DNA of 64,000 nucleotides. Origin: Rhizobium sp. N324 (GTDB lineage: Bacteria; Pseudomonadota; Alphaproteobacteria; Rhizobiales; Rhizobiaceae). Made by a program: the position numbers and the translations under genes. The notes beneath the pieces are model-generated. The model was not told the DNA's origin. It made no database searches and saw nothing but the letters and a program-made list of their open reading frames with translations. Of the stretch, positions 1 to 8,203 are shown piece by piece; position 1 is the stretch's first letter, and each line of letters starts with the position of its first letter. Where the stretch lies: assembly GCF_001664485.1 (NCBI RefSeq), contig NZ_CP013630.1, forward strand, positions 3,103,001 through 3,167,000, written 5' to 3'.

Positions 1-377
1 CCGGCACGGCGGCGACAGCAGACGACGGCGACGACAGCAGCGCCGATATCGTCAAGAAGATCACCGCCGACATCCTGTCGCTGATGCTGTCCCTGCAGAA
101 GACTGACGGCAGCGACAATCAGAGCGACGGCAGCGATCAGAGCGACGACGATTCCAAGGGCGTCTTTGCCGCGATGGATAGCAATGGCGACGGCAAGTTG
201 ACCGAGTCCGAATTCCTCGCCGCCGATCCGAACAAGATTAATACGTCAGGCGATAGCGACCCGCTCCTCACCAAAGTGCTGAGCGACATGCAGACGGCCC
301 TCCAGGCCCACCGCAATACCTACGGCGCTTCCGCCGCAGCGGATGATTCCCCAGCCGATGGCGTGACCGCGGCATAG
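1..377 (+). CDS. EF-hand domain protein, C-terminal part (5' end outside window)
   Basis: The open frame enters from the left edge (first full codon at base 3) and ends at 377, so only the C-terminal 124 residues are visible. A canonical EF-hand loop, DSNGDGKLTESEF, lies about 65 residues before the end, with Asp at positions 1, 3 and 5 and Glu at 12, as expected for calcium binding. It is preceded by a low-complexity acidic Asp/Ser/Gly stretch. The tail is Ala-rich. Rhizobial EF-hand proteins of this kind are usually secreted or periplasmic, but no signal peptide can be judged here. The target and exact role are unknown. Confidence 0.75.
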   Translation, partial: GTAATADDGDDSSADIVKKITADILSLMLSLQKTDGSDNQSDGSDQSDDDSKGVFAAMDSNGDGKLTESEFLAADPNKINTSGDSDPLLTKVLSDMQTALQAHRNTYGASAAADDSPADGVTAA

Positions 378-601
378 TTCGGCGTGGGGCTCCGCCGGGG
401 GAGCCTCGGTCCGCCGGACGCAAGAGCGTCTTGCGCTGTCCTCCCATTTCGACTCAAGAGTCACCTCCACCTATCGCACTGATTGTATTAGCATATTCTT
501 TTTCAGCCGATTGCTACCGCTAGTGCCAGATTTAACACTTGCGCGTCCGCGCCCGGAAATCCACAAGTTGATATTGCGATAAAGCGAAGGGACTGGCCTT
601 G

Positions 602-1231
602 ATGAAAGCGCTGCTGCTCGTCGACATTCAGAACGGCTTCTGTCCGGGCGGCAATCTGCCGGTGCCGGATGGCGACAGGGTGGTTCCCGTCGCAAACAGC
701 CTGATCGACAGCGGCAAATACGACCTGATCGTCGCCTCGCAGGATTGGCACCCGCCGGGCCACGGCAGCTTCGCCTCGGCCCATCCGGGCGCCGCGCCTT
801 TCGAGATGGGCGAACTGTCGGGCAAGCCGCAGATGATGTGGCCCGACCACTGCATTCAGGGCACGCTCGATGCCGAACTGCATCCGAAGCTGAAATCGGA
901 AGAGATCGACCTGATCCAGCAGAAGGGCGAGGATCCCGATATCGACAGCTATTCGGCCTTTCGCGACAATGACCGCGATGCCTCGACCGGCCTTTCCGAT
1001 TTTCTCGAGGACCAGGGTGTCACCGATCTCGACGTCTGCGGGCTGGCGACCGACTATTGCGTCAAGTTCTCCGCGCTCGACGCGCTGGAGATGATGCCCG
1101 GTGTTCGCGTCCGCTTTATCGAGGACGCAAGCCGCGGCATCACCCCCGAAGGCGTCGCCGCCGCCGTCGACGAGATGCGCGCGCATGGCATCGCCGTGGT
1201 CAACAGCGCGGACGTGCTTCTGCGCGAATAG
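602..1231 (+). CDS. pncA: Nicotinamidase / pyrazinamidase
   Basis: The 209-residue product hydrolyses nicotinamide to nicotinate in the NAD salvage pathway. The family catalytic triad is visible as Asp8 (LLLVDIQNGF), Lys108 and Cys153 (CGLATDYCVK). The metal site is Asp48, His50 (SQDWHPPGHGSF) and His83 (WPDHC). Length and motifs match isochorismatase-fold nicotinamidases. A TTG three bases upstream (599) is also in frame. ATG 602 is preferred, with a GAAGGGA-like ribosome site near 585-591. It is a single gene with no close partner. Confidence 0.93.
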   Translation: MKALLLVDIQNGFCPGGNLPVPDGDRVVPVANSLIDSGKYDLIVASQDWHPPGHGSFASAHPGAAPFEMGELSGKPQMMWPDHCIQGTLDAELHPKLKSEEIDLIQQKGEDPDIDSYSAFRDNDRDASTGLSDFLEDQGVTDLDVCGLATDYCVKFSALDALEMMPGVRVRFIEDASRGITPEGVAAAVDEMRAHGIAVVNSADVLLRE

Positions 1232-1436
1232 ATCGGCGCCCTACTTGAGCAGGTACACGTCGAAATCTCATCCCTTCCGGCAACCGGGCCGAAGCGCTTG
1301 ATGAGGCCTGATTGACCTTTCCATCCCGGACACGACCTGTAGAGCAGCAGGATAACCGAAGCGCAGATGCCCCAACTTATGATGTGGGCGGACTTACGCT
1401 TGCGCAAGTAGGGAATCTGAAAGGTCGCGACGCTCT

Positions 1437-1682
1437 TCAGAATTTTTCCTCCCTCTCAAGCAGATGGATATCCTCGGCAAGGTCTTCTATTCTCTTCAAC
1501 AATGCGGCCTGGGCATCTCTCAGCCCTCGATTGTAGAAGTACGGCCCGATCTCCTCGGCGAAGAAGTCGAGCAGGAATTCAGCCGGCAACGCACCAATGG
1601 GATCGAGTTCTCGATCGAAATAGGCGCGGATGCGCGCAACGATCTCAGCCTTTTCGTCCTTCGAAAATTCGATCTTCTTCAT
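1437..1682 (-). CDS. DUF2164 family protein
   Basis: An 81-residue protein matching the DUF2164 family. It starts KKIEFSKDEKAEIV, has a central EFLLDFFAEEIGPYFYNRG core, and ends in a charged helix. The FLLDFF...GPYFYN..L.DA pattern is the family hallmark. GGAGAG sits a few bases ahead of the ATG. No signal peptide or membrane segment is seen, so it is probably cytosolic. The family has no established function. It stands alone, convergent with pncA. Confidence 0.85.
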   Translation of the reverse strand: MKKIEFSKDEKAEIVARIRAYFDRELDPIGALPAEFLLDFFAEEIGPYFYNRGLRDAQAALLKRIEDLAEDIHLLEREEKF

Positions 1683-1814
1683 GAGGTTCTCTCCGGCCGA
1701 TGTGATCAGGACTTTGATGCTTCAGCGAAATCGATCGGTCAATCAACGAAATTCAATTGCCGCAGCAGGCCATAGCCCATAAGTGAAAGCTGAATTTCCA
1801 ACAGGATCATTCCC

Positions 1815-2546
1815 ATGAATCGCGCCGACTTTGTTGAAGGTTTGCGGGGCGGCTCCGCCGTTGCGCTGGCGTCGGCACCCTTCGGCGCTCTGTTCGGGGC
1901 GCTCGCGGTCGAAAACGGCCTGTCGCTTTCTGAGGTCGCCTTTATGAGCGCCACCGTCTATGCCGGCGCCAGCCAGATGGTCGGCATCGAGCTCTTCGGC
2001 CACAATGTCCATGCCTGGCTGATCGTGCTGTCGATCCTCGCCGTCAATTTCCGCCACGTGCTCTATTCGGCGGCCTTGGCGCGCTATATCGGCCATTTCA
2101 CGCCGGTGCAGAAATTCTTCACCTTCTTCCTGCTCGTCGATCCGCAATTTGCCGAAGCGGTGAAGCGCAGCGAGGCCGGCAAACCGCTGACCTTCGCCTG
2201 GTATTTCGGCTTCGGCATCATCATCTACATCCCCTGGGTGCTGATCAGCGTCGCCGGCGGCATGCTCGGCGGCTTCATCGGTGATCCCAAGGCCATCGGC
2301 CTCGATATCCTGCTGCCGGCCTATTTCCTCGGCATCGTCCTCGGCTTCCGCAAGCGCGACAATTTCCTGCCGGTGGCGCTCGTCAGCGCGGTGGCTTCCG
2401 TGCTCGCCTATCGCTATGTCGGCTCGCCCTGGCATGTCAGCCTCGGTGCGGCCGCCGGCATCGTGCTCGCTGCCCTGTTGCCATTGCCGCCGCAGGAGCC
2501 CGATCTTGAAGTCGACGCCCTGCAACCCGAAGTGCGGGAGGTCTGA
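1815..2546 (+). CDS. azlC: AzlC family branched-chain amino acid exporter, large subunit
   Basis: A 243-residue inner-membrane protein with several hydrophobic helices and the AzlC signature near the N-terminus (APFGALFGALAVENGL, then VYAGASQMVG). In the family, AzlC pairs with the small AzlD protein to export branched-chain amino acids or analogues. The azlD gene follows after 3 bp, which supports a two-gene operon. The ATG has AGGA upstream. The substrate in this organism is inferred from family only. Confidence 0.9.
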   Translation: MNRADFVEGLRGGSAVALASAPFGALFGALAVENGLSLSEVAFMSATVYAGASQMVGIELFGHNVHAWLIVLSILAVNFRHVLYSAALARYIGHFTPVQKFFTFFLLVDPQFAEAVKRSEAGKPLTFAWYFGFGIIIYIPWVLISVAGGMLGGFIGDPKAIGLDILLPAYFLGIVLGFRKRDNFLPVALVSAVASVLAYRYVGSPWHVSLGAAAGIVLAALLPLPPQEPDLEVDALQPEVREV

Positions 2547-2549
2547 GCC

Positions 2550-2858
2550 ATGGAATTCGATCTTCACATGGCGCTCGTCATCCTCGCCGCCGCGGTCGCC
2601 ACCTTCGCCACACGCATCGGCGGCTACATCCTCATCACCCGGATGAAGAGCATCCCTCCGCGCATGGAGGCCGCGTTGAATGCCGTGCCGGCCGCCGTGC
2701 TAACAACGCTGGTCGCGCCTGCCTTCTTCATCGGCGGCTGGGACTCGAAGCTGGCGCTGATCGTCGCCCTCTTCGTCGGCCTGCGTTTCAGCCATACATG
2801 GATGCTGGTCGCTGCCTGGATCGCCGTGATGATCTGGCGCCATAGCGCCGGCGTCTGA
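2550..2858 (+). CDS. azlD: AzlD family small subunit of branched-chain amino acid exporter
   Basis: A 102-residue, highly hydrophobic protein with about four membrane segments. It carries the AzlD pattern ATRIGGYILITR near the N-terminus and NAVPAAVLTTLVAP in the middle. It starts 3 bp after azlC with GGGAGG ahead of the ATG, so the two subunits are very likely co-translated. It ends 24 bp from the convergent aminopeptidase gene. Confidence 0.9.
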   Translation: MEFDLHMALVILAAAVATFATRIGGYILITRMKSIPPRMEAALNAVPAAVLTTLVAPAFFIGGWDSKLALIVALFVGLRFSHTWMLVAAWIAVMIWRHSAGV

Positions 2859-2881
2859 GTCCGGCGGCAGACGCCATTATC

Positions 2882-4717
2882 CTAATATTCCAGCGGCAGC
2901 GTCGCGTTTTCGAGCCACGCTCTGACGTCGTGGTCGTGGATCAGCGGCATCAGCGCCTCGCGCGTGCGGCGGTGATAGTCGTTGAACCAGTGCAGCTCGT
3001 CATGGGTCAGAAGCTCCGGAATAACGAGGCTGCGGTCGATCGGGCAGAAAGTCAGGGTTTCGAAGCCGAGCATGGCCGCATCGCCGCCGTCGATCTCCTC
3101 TGCCCCGCGCACATAGATCAGGTTCTCGATGCGGATGCCGAAGCTGCCGGGCCGGTAATAGCCAGGCTCGTTCGACAGGATCATGCCGGGCAGCAGTTCC
3201 TGCGTCGAAAGCCTGGAGATACGCTGCGGCCCCTCATGCACCGAGAGATAGGAGCCGACGCCATGGCCCGTGCCATGCGCGAAATCGGCCCCTGCCCGCC
3301 AGAGCGCAATGCGCGCCAGCGGATCGAGGTCGCAGCCGCGCGTGCCCTTCGGGAAACGCGCCGTGCTGATCTGGATCATGCCTTTCAGCACCAGTGTGAA
3401 GAACCGGCGATGCTCCTCTGAAACCGCCCCGATGCCAACCGTGCGAGTGATGTCGGTCGTGCCGTTGATATATTGCGCGCCGGAATCGATCAGGAAAAGT
3501 TCGCCGGCCTCGATCATCCGGTTGGTCTCGGTCGTCACGCGGTAGTGCATGATCGCCGCATGTTTGCCGGCTCCGGAAATCGTGTCGAAGGAAATCTCCT
3601 TCAACGGGTTCTGCATGTTTTGGCCGACCCGGGCGCGCGCCGCTTCGAGGTGCTCGGCGGCGGCAATCTCGCTCACCGTGCCGGGTTTTTCCTGCGACAG
3701 CCAATAGAGGAACTCCACCATCGCCGCTCCATCCTGTAGATGCGCTGCGGCCGAGCCATTGATCTCGACGTCGTTCTTGACCGCGCGCGGCAGCTTGGCG
3801 GGATCGGCGCCCTCCACCCCTTCGCCGCCCGCCTTGCGGATGATCTCGGCCAGCGCATAGGAGGCGATATCAGGGTCGATCAGCACCCGGCCGCCATCCC
3901 TGGAAACGGCAGCCAGCCTCTCCTTTAGCGCCGAGGGCGGCAGCTGTGTGCAGATCTGCGCGAGATAGGCCTCCGGCTCGATGCCGGTCTTGCGCTTGTC
4001 GAGGAAGAGCTCGGCCCGCCCGTCGGCATGGACGATGGCGCGCGCCAGCGGATGCGGCGTATGCGGCACGTCGGCGCCGCGGATGTTGAAGATCCAGGCA
4101 ACCGAGGAGGGATCGGCGATCAGCACCGCCGCAAGGTTTTTCTTCGAAAGATCGGCGGCAATCGTAGCGATCTTGTCGCTCGCCAGCACGCCAGCCTGCG
4201 CGACATTCTGGATGCTGACGGCACCGAGCGGCTCGGCCGGCCGGTCGCTCCAGAGCCTGTCGAGCGGATTGTCCGGCAGGAAGGTGAGCGTGCCGCCGAT
4301 CTGCGAAAGCGCTCGTTCCAGACGGCGCACCTCAGCACCGGCATGCAGCCAGGGATCGATGCCGAGCCGAAGGCCCTTGGCTCCGTTTGCGGCCAGCCAG
4401 AGATGCGGCGGCTCATTGACGAGATCGCCGCCCGAGAAGACCGAACCGTCGACCTGTTCTGCAAGCTGCGTCACATAACGCCCATCGACGAAGACGATCG
4501 CCTGGGTACGCAGGATCATCGCAACGCCTGCCGAGCCCGTGAAACCGGTCAGCCATGCCAGGCGCTCCGAACAGGCGGGAACATATTCGCCGTTGAACTC
4601 GTCGGCGCGCGGCACGAGGAAGGCGTCGATTGCAAGCGAATCGAAAGCGGCGCGCAGCGCCGATACGCGATCCCTGCCGAATTGGGGCGTGGAGGTGACT
4701 TCGAAGGACTGGAACAT
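2882..4717 (-). CDS. pepP: Xaa-Pro aminopeptidase (M24B, aminopeptidase P type)
   Basis: A 611-residue cytosolic metallopeptidase that removes N-terminal residues preceding proline. It has the long three-domain arrangement: two creatinase-like N-terminal domains, then the M24 pita-bread catalytic domain, then a C-terminal extension. Metal ligands are visible in LIDSGAQYINGTTDITRT (Asp pair), GTGHGVG (His), and the Glu residues of LSNEPGYY and IRIENL. An upstream ATG at 4768 would add 17 residues. ATG 4717 (MFQSFEV...) fits the family length and is preferred. The pepP symbol is by family resemblance. Confidence 0.9.
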   Translation of the reverse strand: MFQSFEVTSTPQFGRDRVSALRAAFDSLAIDAFLVPRADEFNGEYVPACSERLAWLTGFTGSAGVAMILRTQAIVFVDGRYVTQLAEQVDGSVFSGGDLVNEPPHLWLAANGAKGLRLGIDPWLHAGAEVRRLERALSQIGGTLTFLPDNPLDRLWSDRPAEPLGAVSIQNVAQAGVLASDKIATIAADLSKKNLAAVLIADPSSVAWIFNIRGADVPHTPHPLARAIVHADGRAELFLDKRKTGIEPEAYLAQICTQLPPSALKERLAAVSRDGGRVLIDPDIASYALAEIIRKAGGEGVEGADPAKLPRAVKNDVEINGSAAAHLQDGAAMVEFLYWLSQEKPGTVSEIAAAEHLEAARARVGQNMQNPLKEISFDTISGAGKHAAIMHYRVTTETNRMIEAGELFLIDSGAQYINGTTDITRTVGIGAVSEEHRRFFTLVLKGMIQISTARFPKGTRGCDLDPLARIALWRAGADFAHGTGHGVGSYLSVHEGPQRISRLSTQELLPGMILSNEPGYYRPGSFGIRIENLIYVRGAEEIDGGDAAMLGFETLTFCPIDRSLVIPELLTHDELHWFNDYHRRTREALMPLIHDHDVRAWLENATLPLEY

Positions 4718-4840
4718 GCTGGAAACCCGAATGGTTGAGACGAATCCGGTAAAGGGGATGCCGGCCATGTTAGCGAAATTTCAATCGATGGGGAGAAAAA
4801 GCGACGAAACGAGTCGAAACCCTGGGTGCCGCCCAATATT

Positions 4841-4887
4841 TTGACAGAACTGTGACGCCAAAAGTTAATTTGGCACGCTTTATGCAT
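4841..4887 (+). promoter_or_regulatory. Candidate sigma-54 promoter ahead of the 57-residue ORF
   Basis: TTGGCACG-CTTTA-TGCAT at 4870-4887 has GG and GC exactly 10 bp apart, as sigma-54 (-24/-12) promoters require. It differs from the rhizobial consensus mainly by A for T before the GC. Just upstream, TTGACA at 4841 followed after 18 bp by TTAATT could be a weak sigma-70 promoter. Either would give a leader of roughly 100 nt before the ATG at 4996. Confidence 0.45.
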
Positions 4888-4995
4888 TAGCCGCATGGCT
4901 CCCATGAGCGAAACCCTCTGCCTCGGCTTTTCAGAATAGCTATATAGGCGGCATCGAACGGTTCGCGATGAACCGGCAACAAAGGAATTTTTGAA

Positions 4996-5169
4996 ATGAC
5001 CGCCTCTCTCTCGCGCTTCGCATATAGCAGCCCGGTACAGGCTGGCGAACGCCAGACCGTACGTCACGTCATCGGCGCCCGCCGGCCGCAGAACGACCAC
5101 AGCCTCAAGCTGCTCGGCGCCAGCCAGCGCGCCACGCGCCACAACGGCGCTCCCAGCTACGCGTTCTAA
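4996..5169 (+). CDS. Small basic protein, 57 residues, unknown function
   Basis: A short frame starting ATG ACC GCC TCT and ending at TAA 5167-5169. It has a clear AAAGGA ribosome site at 4981-4986, a promoter-like region upstream and a strong intrinsic terminator downstream. Together these make it a self-contained transcription unit. The product is rich in Arg, Ser and Ala (MTASLSRFAYSSPVQ at the start, GAPSYAF at the end), with no membrane segment or recognised domain. Codon third positions are G/C-rich like its neighbours. Function is unknown. Confidence 0.65.
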   Translation: MTASLSRFAYSSPVQAGERQTVRHVIGARRPQNDHSLKLLGASQRATRHNGAPSYAF

Positions 5170-5282
5170 ATCTGAAAGCCCGTCCGTCTCCTCCCTCCCG
5201 GACCGGCCTATTGGAATGCAGTAGAGCCCGCTCGAGCGCTCCTCCCCTTGAGCTCGCGGGCATTGGCCGGATAGACCGGTCC

Positions 5283-5311
5283 AAGGCGGTGCCATCGGCA
5301 CCGCCTTTTTT
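5283..5311 (+). terminator. Intrinsic terminator after the 57-residue ORF
   Basis: A perfect 9-bp stem, GGCGGTGCC / GGCACCGCC, with a 3-nt loop is flanked by AA and followed by six T. It is a textbook rho-independent terminator for plus-strand transcription. Confidence 0.9.
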
Positions 5312-5391
5312 ATTGTGTTGAGGCGAGTTTAATTATTTTTCGGGGCGGTGCAAAGAATGGTTTCGCCTCGGTGAAATGCACAACCTCTCCT

Positions 5392-5547
5392 CCCTCATCT
5401 CTGTGCTCGTCACAGGGATCCAGCGCGCCCAAGTCCTTGGGCGCGGGAGACTCTTCAAAGTCTGCTGGAGTCATTCACGGCGCGGACGCGCCGTGGCTGG
5501 ATTCCTGTGACATCCCTCGGGTCGAAGCCCGAGGACAGGAATGAGGG
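5392..5547 (+). repeat. Palindromic intergenic repeat, copy 1 (multi-hairpin, about 156 bp)
   Basis: The unit begins CCCTCATCTCTGTGCTCGTC and ends GGACAGGAATGAGGG. Its outer arms are inverted copies of each other. Inside are hairpins GCGCCCAAG/CTTGGGCGC, CACGGCGCG/CGCGCCGTG and CCTCGGG/CCCGAGG. A related copy in the opposite orientation lies at 12661-12794. It fills most of the 434-bp gap between the small ORF and prmA, and no gene is seen there. Confidence 0.85.
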
Positions 5548-5603
5548 TGGGGAGGAGGCGGAGCGCCTACAGCAGGCGTGCTGCAGACCCAGTCTCAAAA
5601 AAC

Positions 5604-6482
5604 TCACAGCCGATCGAAATGGATCGTCACCCAGCCGTTGCGCCAGATCGTCCTGACATGCCGGAGCCTCGCGCCGCTATAGGCGGCGATCACCTTCAAG
5701 CGTTGCGCGGCGAGAATGCCCGAAAGGATCACCGAGCCGCCGGGTGCCAGATGCGTCGCAAGCTGCGGCGCCATGCGGATCAGTGGCCGGGCGAGAATGT
5801 TGGCGATGATGAGATCGAAGGGACCATGCTCGGAAAAGGCCGTCGAATGAAAGCCCGGCGCAGTCCGAGTGACGATGCCCGACGCGATGCCATTGCGGCG
5901 CACGTTTTCTGCCGCCACCCGCGTCGCGATCGGATCGATGTCGGTTGCCAGCACCGGTATGTTCTTCAGCTTGCGCACCGCAATCGCCAGCACGCCGCTG
6001 CCGGTGCCGAGATCGAGCGCGTTGCGGACCGGGCGCGAGCGCACCACGGCGTCGATCGCCTCGAGGCAGCCGGCGGTCGTGCCATGATGGCCGGTTCCGA
6101 AGGCCTGTCCGGCATCGATCTCGATGGCGATATCGCCGGAGCGGACCTTGTCGCGGTCATGTGAGCCGTGCACCAGGAAGCGCCCTGCCCTGACGGGCTT
6201 CAGCCCCTCCAGCGATTTCACCACCCAGTCGACATCGGGGATGACTTCCCGCTCCAGCCGGGCATCGGGGAAAGAGGTTTTCAACGCGCCCTCGACGCGG
6301 GAATGCACCTCGGCCTCGTCCTCGGCCATCATATAGATCGAGGCTTCCCAGATATCCTTCTTCTCATCGATTTCGGTGGTGCCGATGGCAAAGTCTTCTT
6401 CGCCGAAGACTTCGCTCAAAAGGTCGAGGATCTCTTCGGCCCGGCTTTCGGTCGTCGTCACGTAAAGGCGGATTTCACTCAC
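5604..6482 (-). CDS. prmA: Ribosomal protein L11 methyltransferase
   Basis: A 292-residue SAM-dependent enzyme that trimethylates ribosomal protein L11. It has an N-terminal substrate-recognition domain of about 110 residues. The Rossmann methyltransferase domain follows, with motif I ALDLGTGSGVLAIA, the acidic end of strand 2 (VLATDIDPIA) and motif IV IIANILARPL, which corresponds to the family N-[IV]-L-A signature. The upstream AFGTGHHGTT is also typical of PrmA. The start is GTG at 6482. It stands alone on the minus strand. Confidence 0.95.
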   Translation of the reverse strand: MSEIRLYVTTTESRAEEILDLLSEVFGEEDFAIGTTEIDEKKDIWEASIYMMAEDEAEVHSRVEGALKTSFPDARLEREVIPDVDWVVKSLEGLKPVRAGRFLVHGSHDRDKVRSGDIAIEIDAGQAFGTGHHGTTAGCLEAIDAVVRSRPVRNALDLGTGSGVLAIAVRKLKNIPVLATDIDPIATRVAAENVRRNGIASGIVTRTAPGFHSTAFSEHGPFDLIIANILARPLIRMAPQLATHLAPGGSVILSGILAAQRLKVIAAYSGARLRHVRTIWRNGWVTIHFDRL

Positions 6483-6550
6483 GATAGGCGGTCTTTCCCG
6501 TTTCCGTTGCCCGCCACCGGTCGAGCCAACGCCCCATCACGCTGAAACCA

Positions 6551-7153
6551 TCACCCCTTGTTGACGAGATTCTCCAGCTTCTTTACCGCCGTGTCCGGGT
6601 TTTCGCCATAGGCGATCGTTCCGGAAAACCGCCCGGCCGAATCGAGCAGGAAGACCGAAGCCGTATGATCCATCGTATAGTCACCGTTCGGATCCTTCTC
6701 GTCGACCGGCACCTTCTTGGCGTAGACGCGGAAACCCTTGATGACCTCGGCAATCTTGTCCGGCGGGCCCGAAATGCCGGTAATGCGCTTGGAAACGTTG
6801 GAGACGTACCCATTCATGATCTCCGGCGTGTCGCGTTCCGGATCGACGGTCACGAAAAAGGCCTGCAGCTTGTCACCCTTCGGATCGACCTTCTCCATCC
6901 AGCCATTCAGCTCGAAAAGCGTCGTCGGGCAGACTTCCGGGCAATGGGTGAAACCGAAGAACAACGCCGTCGGCTTGCCGCGCAGCGCCTGCTCGGTGAT
7001 CGGCTGCCCGCTCTGCGAGACCAGGGTGAAAGGAACACCGAAGGGCGCCTCCACCGCCACATCCCCCGATTTCAAAGGATACCACCTGATAAAGCCGAGA
7101 ACCCCGGCAAGTATCAGGACACCGACCCAAACGGCGATGCGGAATGTCTTCAT
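6551..7153 (-). CDS. SCO1/SenC family copper chaperone
   Basis: A 200-residue protein with one N-terminal membrane anchor (residues about 5-24) and a periplasmic thioredoxin-like domain. The copper ligands are present: the CPEVC motif (CxxxC) and the distal His in DYTMDHTAS. Sco proteins deliver copper to the CuA site of cytochrome c oxidase. No oxidase genes lie in the window. It ends 68 bp before the GTG start of prmA on the same strand; co-transcription is possible but not shown. Confidence 0.9.
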   Translation of the reverse strand: MKTFRIAVWVGVLILAGVLGFIRWYPLKSGDVAVEAPFGVPFTLVSQSGQPITEQALRGKPTALFFGFTHCPEVCPTTLFELNGWMEKVDPKGDKLQAFFVTVDPERDTPEIMNGYVSNVSKRITGISGPPDKIAEVIKGFRVYAKKVPVDEKDPNGDYTMDHTASVFLLDSAGRFSGTIAYGENPDTAVKKLENLVNKG

Positions 7154-7471
7154 TGGCGAGATCCTCGATCCAGGCGGATGTGCCGCCCGCCTCTGCCGGC
7201 GTGATTATAGTCTCGACCGAAGGCGCGCAACTCAACAATATGTTTTCTGACCCGTGATTAATTGTCTCATCGGTCAGGCCGTCCCCGACCGGAAATCGGC
7301 CCCCAGAAATCAGCACGGATCAAAAAAGCAATGTTTGTGAACAGCTTGCCTTCACAGCGACGAGCAATCTCAAAATACATATCGTTAGGAAAGACTTAAG
7401 CCGTCACATCTATATTTAACGGCGGTTCTACATCGCTACTCCGCCGGGGATAACTGGGAAGAATTCTGACC
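7154..7471. other. Divergent intergenic region between sco and cheW
   Basis: This 318-bp stretch is locally A+T-rich around 7320-7440 and must hold the promoters of the two divergent genes. No convincing -35/-10 pair, operator palindrome or RNA structure could be singled out by eye, and no coding frame with a ribosome site was found. Confidence 0.4.
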
Positions 7472-7942
7472 ATGAACAACAACAACGCCATCAAGCAGTC
7501 GGGCGCTTATCTCGAAATCGTCTCGTTCCACCTGGGCGACCAGGAATTCTGCATCGACATCATGGCCATCCGCGAAATCCGCGGCTGGGCGCCGGTAACG
7601 CCGATGCCACACACCCCGCCCTACGTGCTCGGCCTCATCAACCTGCGCGGCGCAGTCATCCCCGTCATCGACATGGCCTGCCGCCTCGGCATGAAGATGA
7701 CCGAGCCCTCCGAGCGCTCGGCGATCATCGTCACCGACATCGCCGGCAAACTGGTCGGCCTGCTGGTCGAGCAGGTTTCCGACATGATGACCATCAAGAG
7801 CGAAGACCTGCAGCCGCCACCGGAAATTATTCCGGAAGCCCAGCGCGCCTTCTGCCGCGGCATCGTCGCCCTCGAAAAGACTATGGTCTGCTTCCTGAAC
7901 CTCGATACGGTCATCGCCGACGAACTGACGCAGGCGGCTTGA
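7472..7942 (+). CDS. cheW: CheW-type chemotaxis coupling protein
   Basis: A 156-residue protein consisting of a single CheW domain. The typical IVSFHLGDQEFCIDI strand opens it, IREIRGWAPVTPMPHTP follows, and the conserved GLINLRGAVIPVIDM core is present. CheW bridges methyl-accepting receptors and the CheA kinase at the inner membrane. No other che genes are nearby, so this is an orphan coupler outside the main chemotaxis operon. A terminator follows directly, so it is probably monocistronic. Which receptor or kinase it serves cannot be told. Confidence 0.92.
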   Translation: MNNNNAIKQSGAYLEIVSFHLGDQEFCIDIMAIREIRGWAPVTPMPHTPPYVLGLINLRGAVIPVIDMACRLGMKMTEPSERSAIIVTDIAGKLVGLLVEQVSDMMTIKSEDLQPPPEIIPEAQRAFCRGIVALEKTMVCFLNLDTVIADELTQAA

Positions 7943-7965
7943 TACTTTTCCGTTCTGGCGTTGGA

Positions 7966-7990
7966 AGGCCCGGCTCGTCCGGGCTTTTTT
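7966..7990 (+). terminator. Intrinsic terminator of cheW
   Basis: Stem GCCCGG / CCGGGC with a CTCGT loop, extended by AG/TT pairing, is followed by six T. It lies 24 bp after the cheW stop codon. Confidence 0.9.
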
Positions 7991-8034
7991 ATTTGATGCG
8001 GAGAGCGGCTGGCATGGTTTCCGGTCTACGAAAA

Positions 8035-8171
8035 CCCCTCCCCAACCCCTCCCCACAAGGGGGAGGGACTAACCTGGGGCTACGCCTCACTCCCCCGAAA
8101 CGTCGAGAATCTGGAAAGCGGGTGCGCCAAATTAAGCCCCTCCCCCTTGTGGGGAGGGGTTTGGGGCGGGG
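8035..8171. repeat. G/C-tract inverted repeat
   Basis: Two near-identical arms in inverted orientation (8035-8067 and 8137-8171) carry the core CCCCTCCCCACAAGGGGGAG. They are separated by a 69-bp spacer. Each arm is itself a small palindrome around CACAAG/CTTGTG. The arrangement matches mosaic intergenic repeats common in rhizobia. It lies between the cheW terminator and the 3' end of creA and is not coding. Confidence 0.85.
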
Positions 8172-8203
8172 TCTTCATCACCGAGGACGAAAGCCCCTCA
8201 GCT

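Noticed and set aside
386..404. GGCTCC/GGAGCC hairpin after the EF-hand gene as terminator
   Set aside because: The stem is short and no T tract follows.
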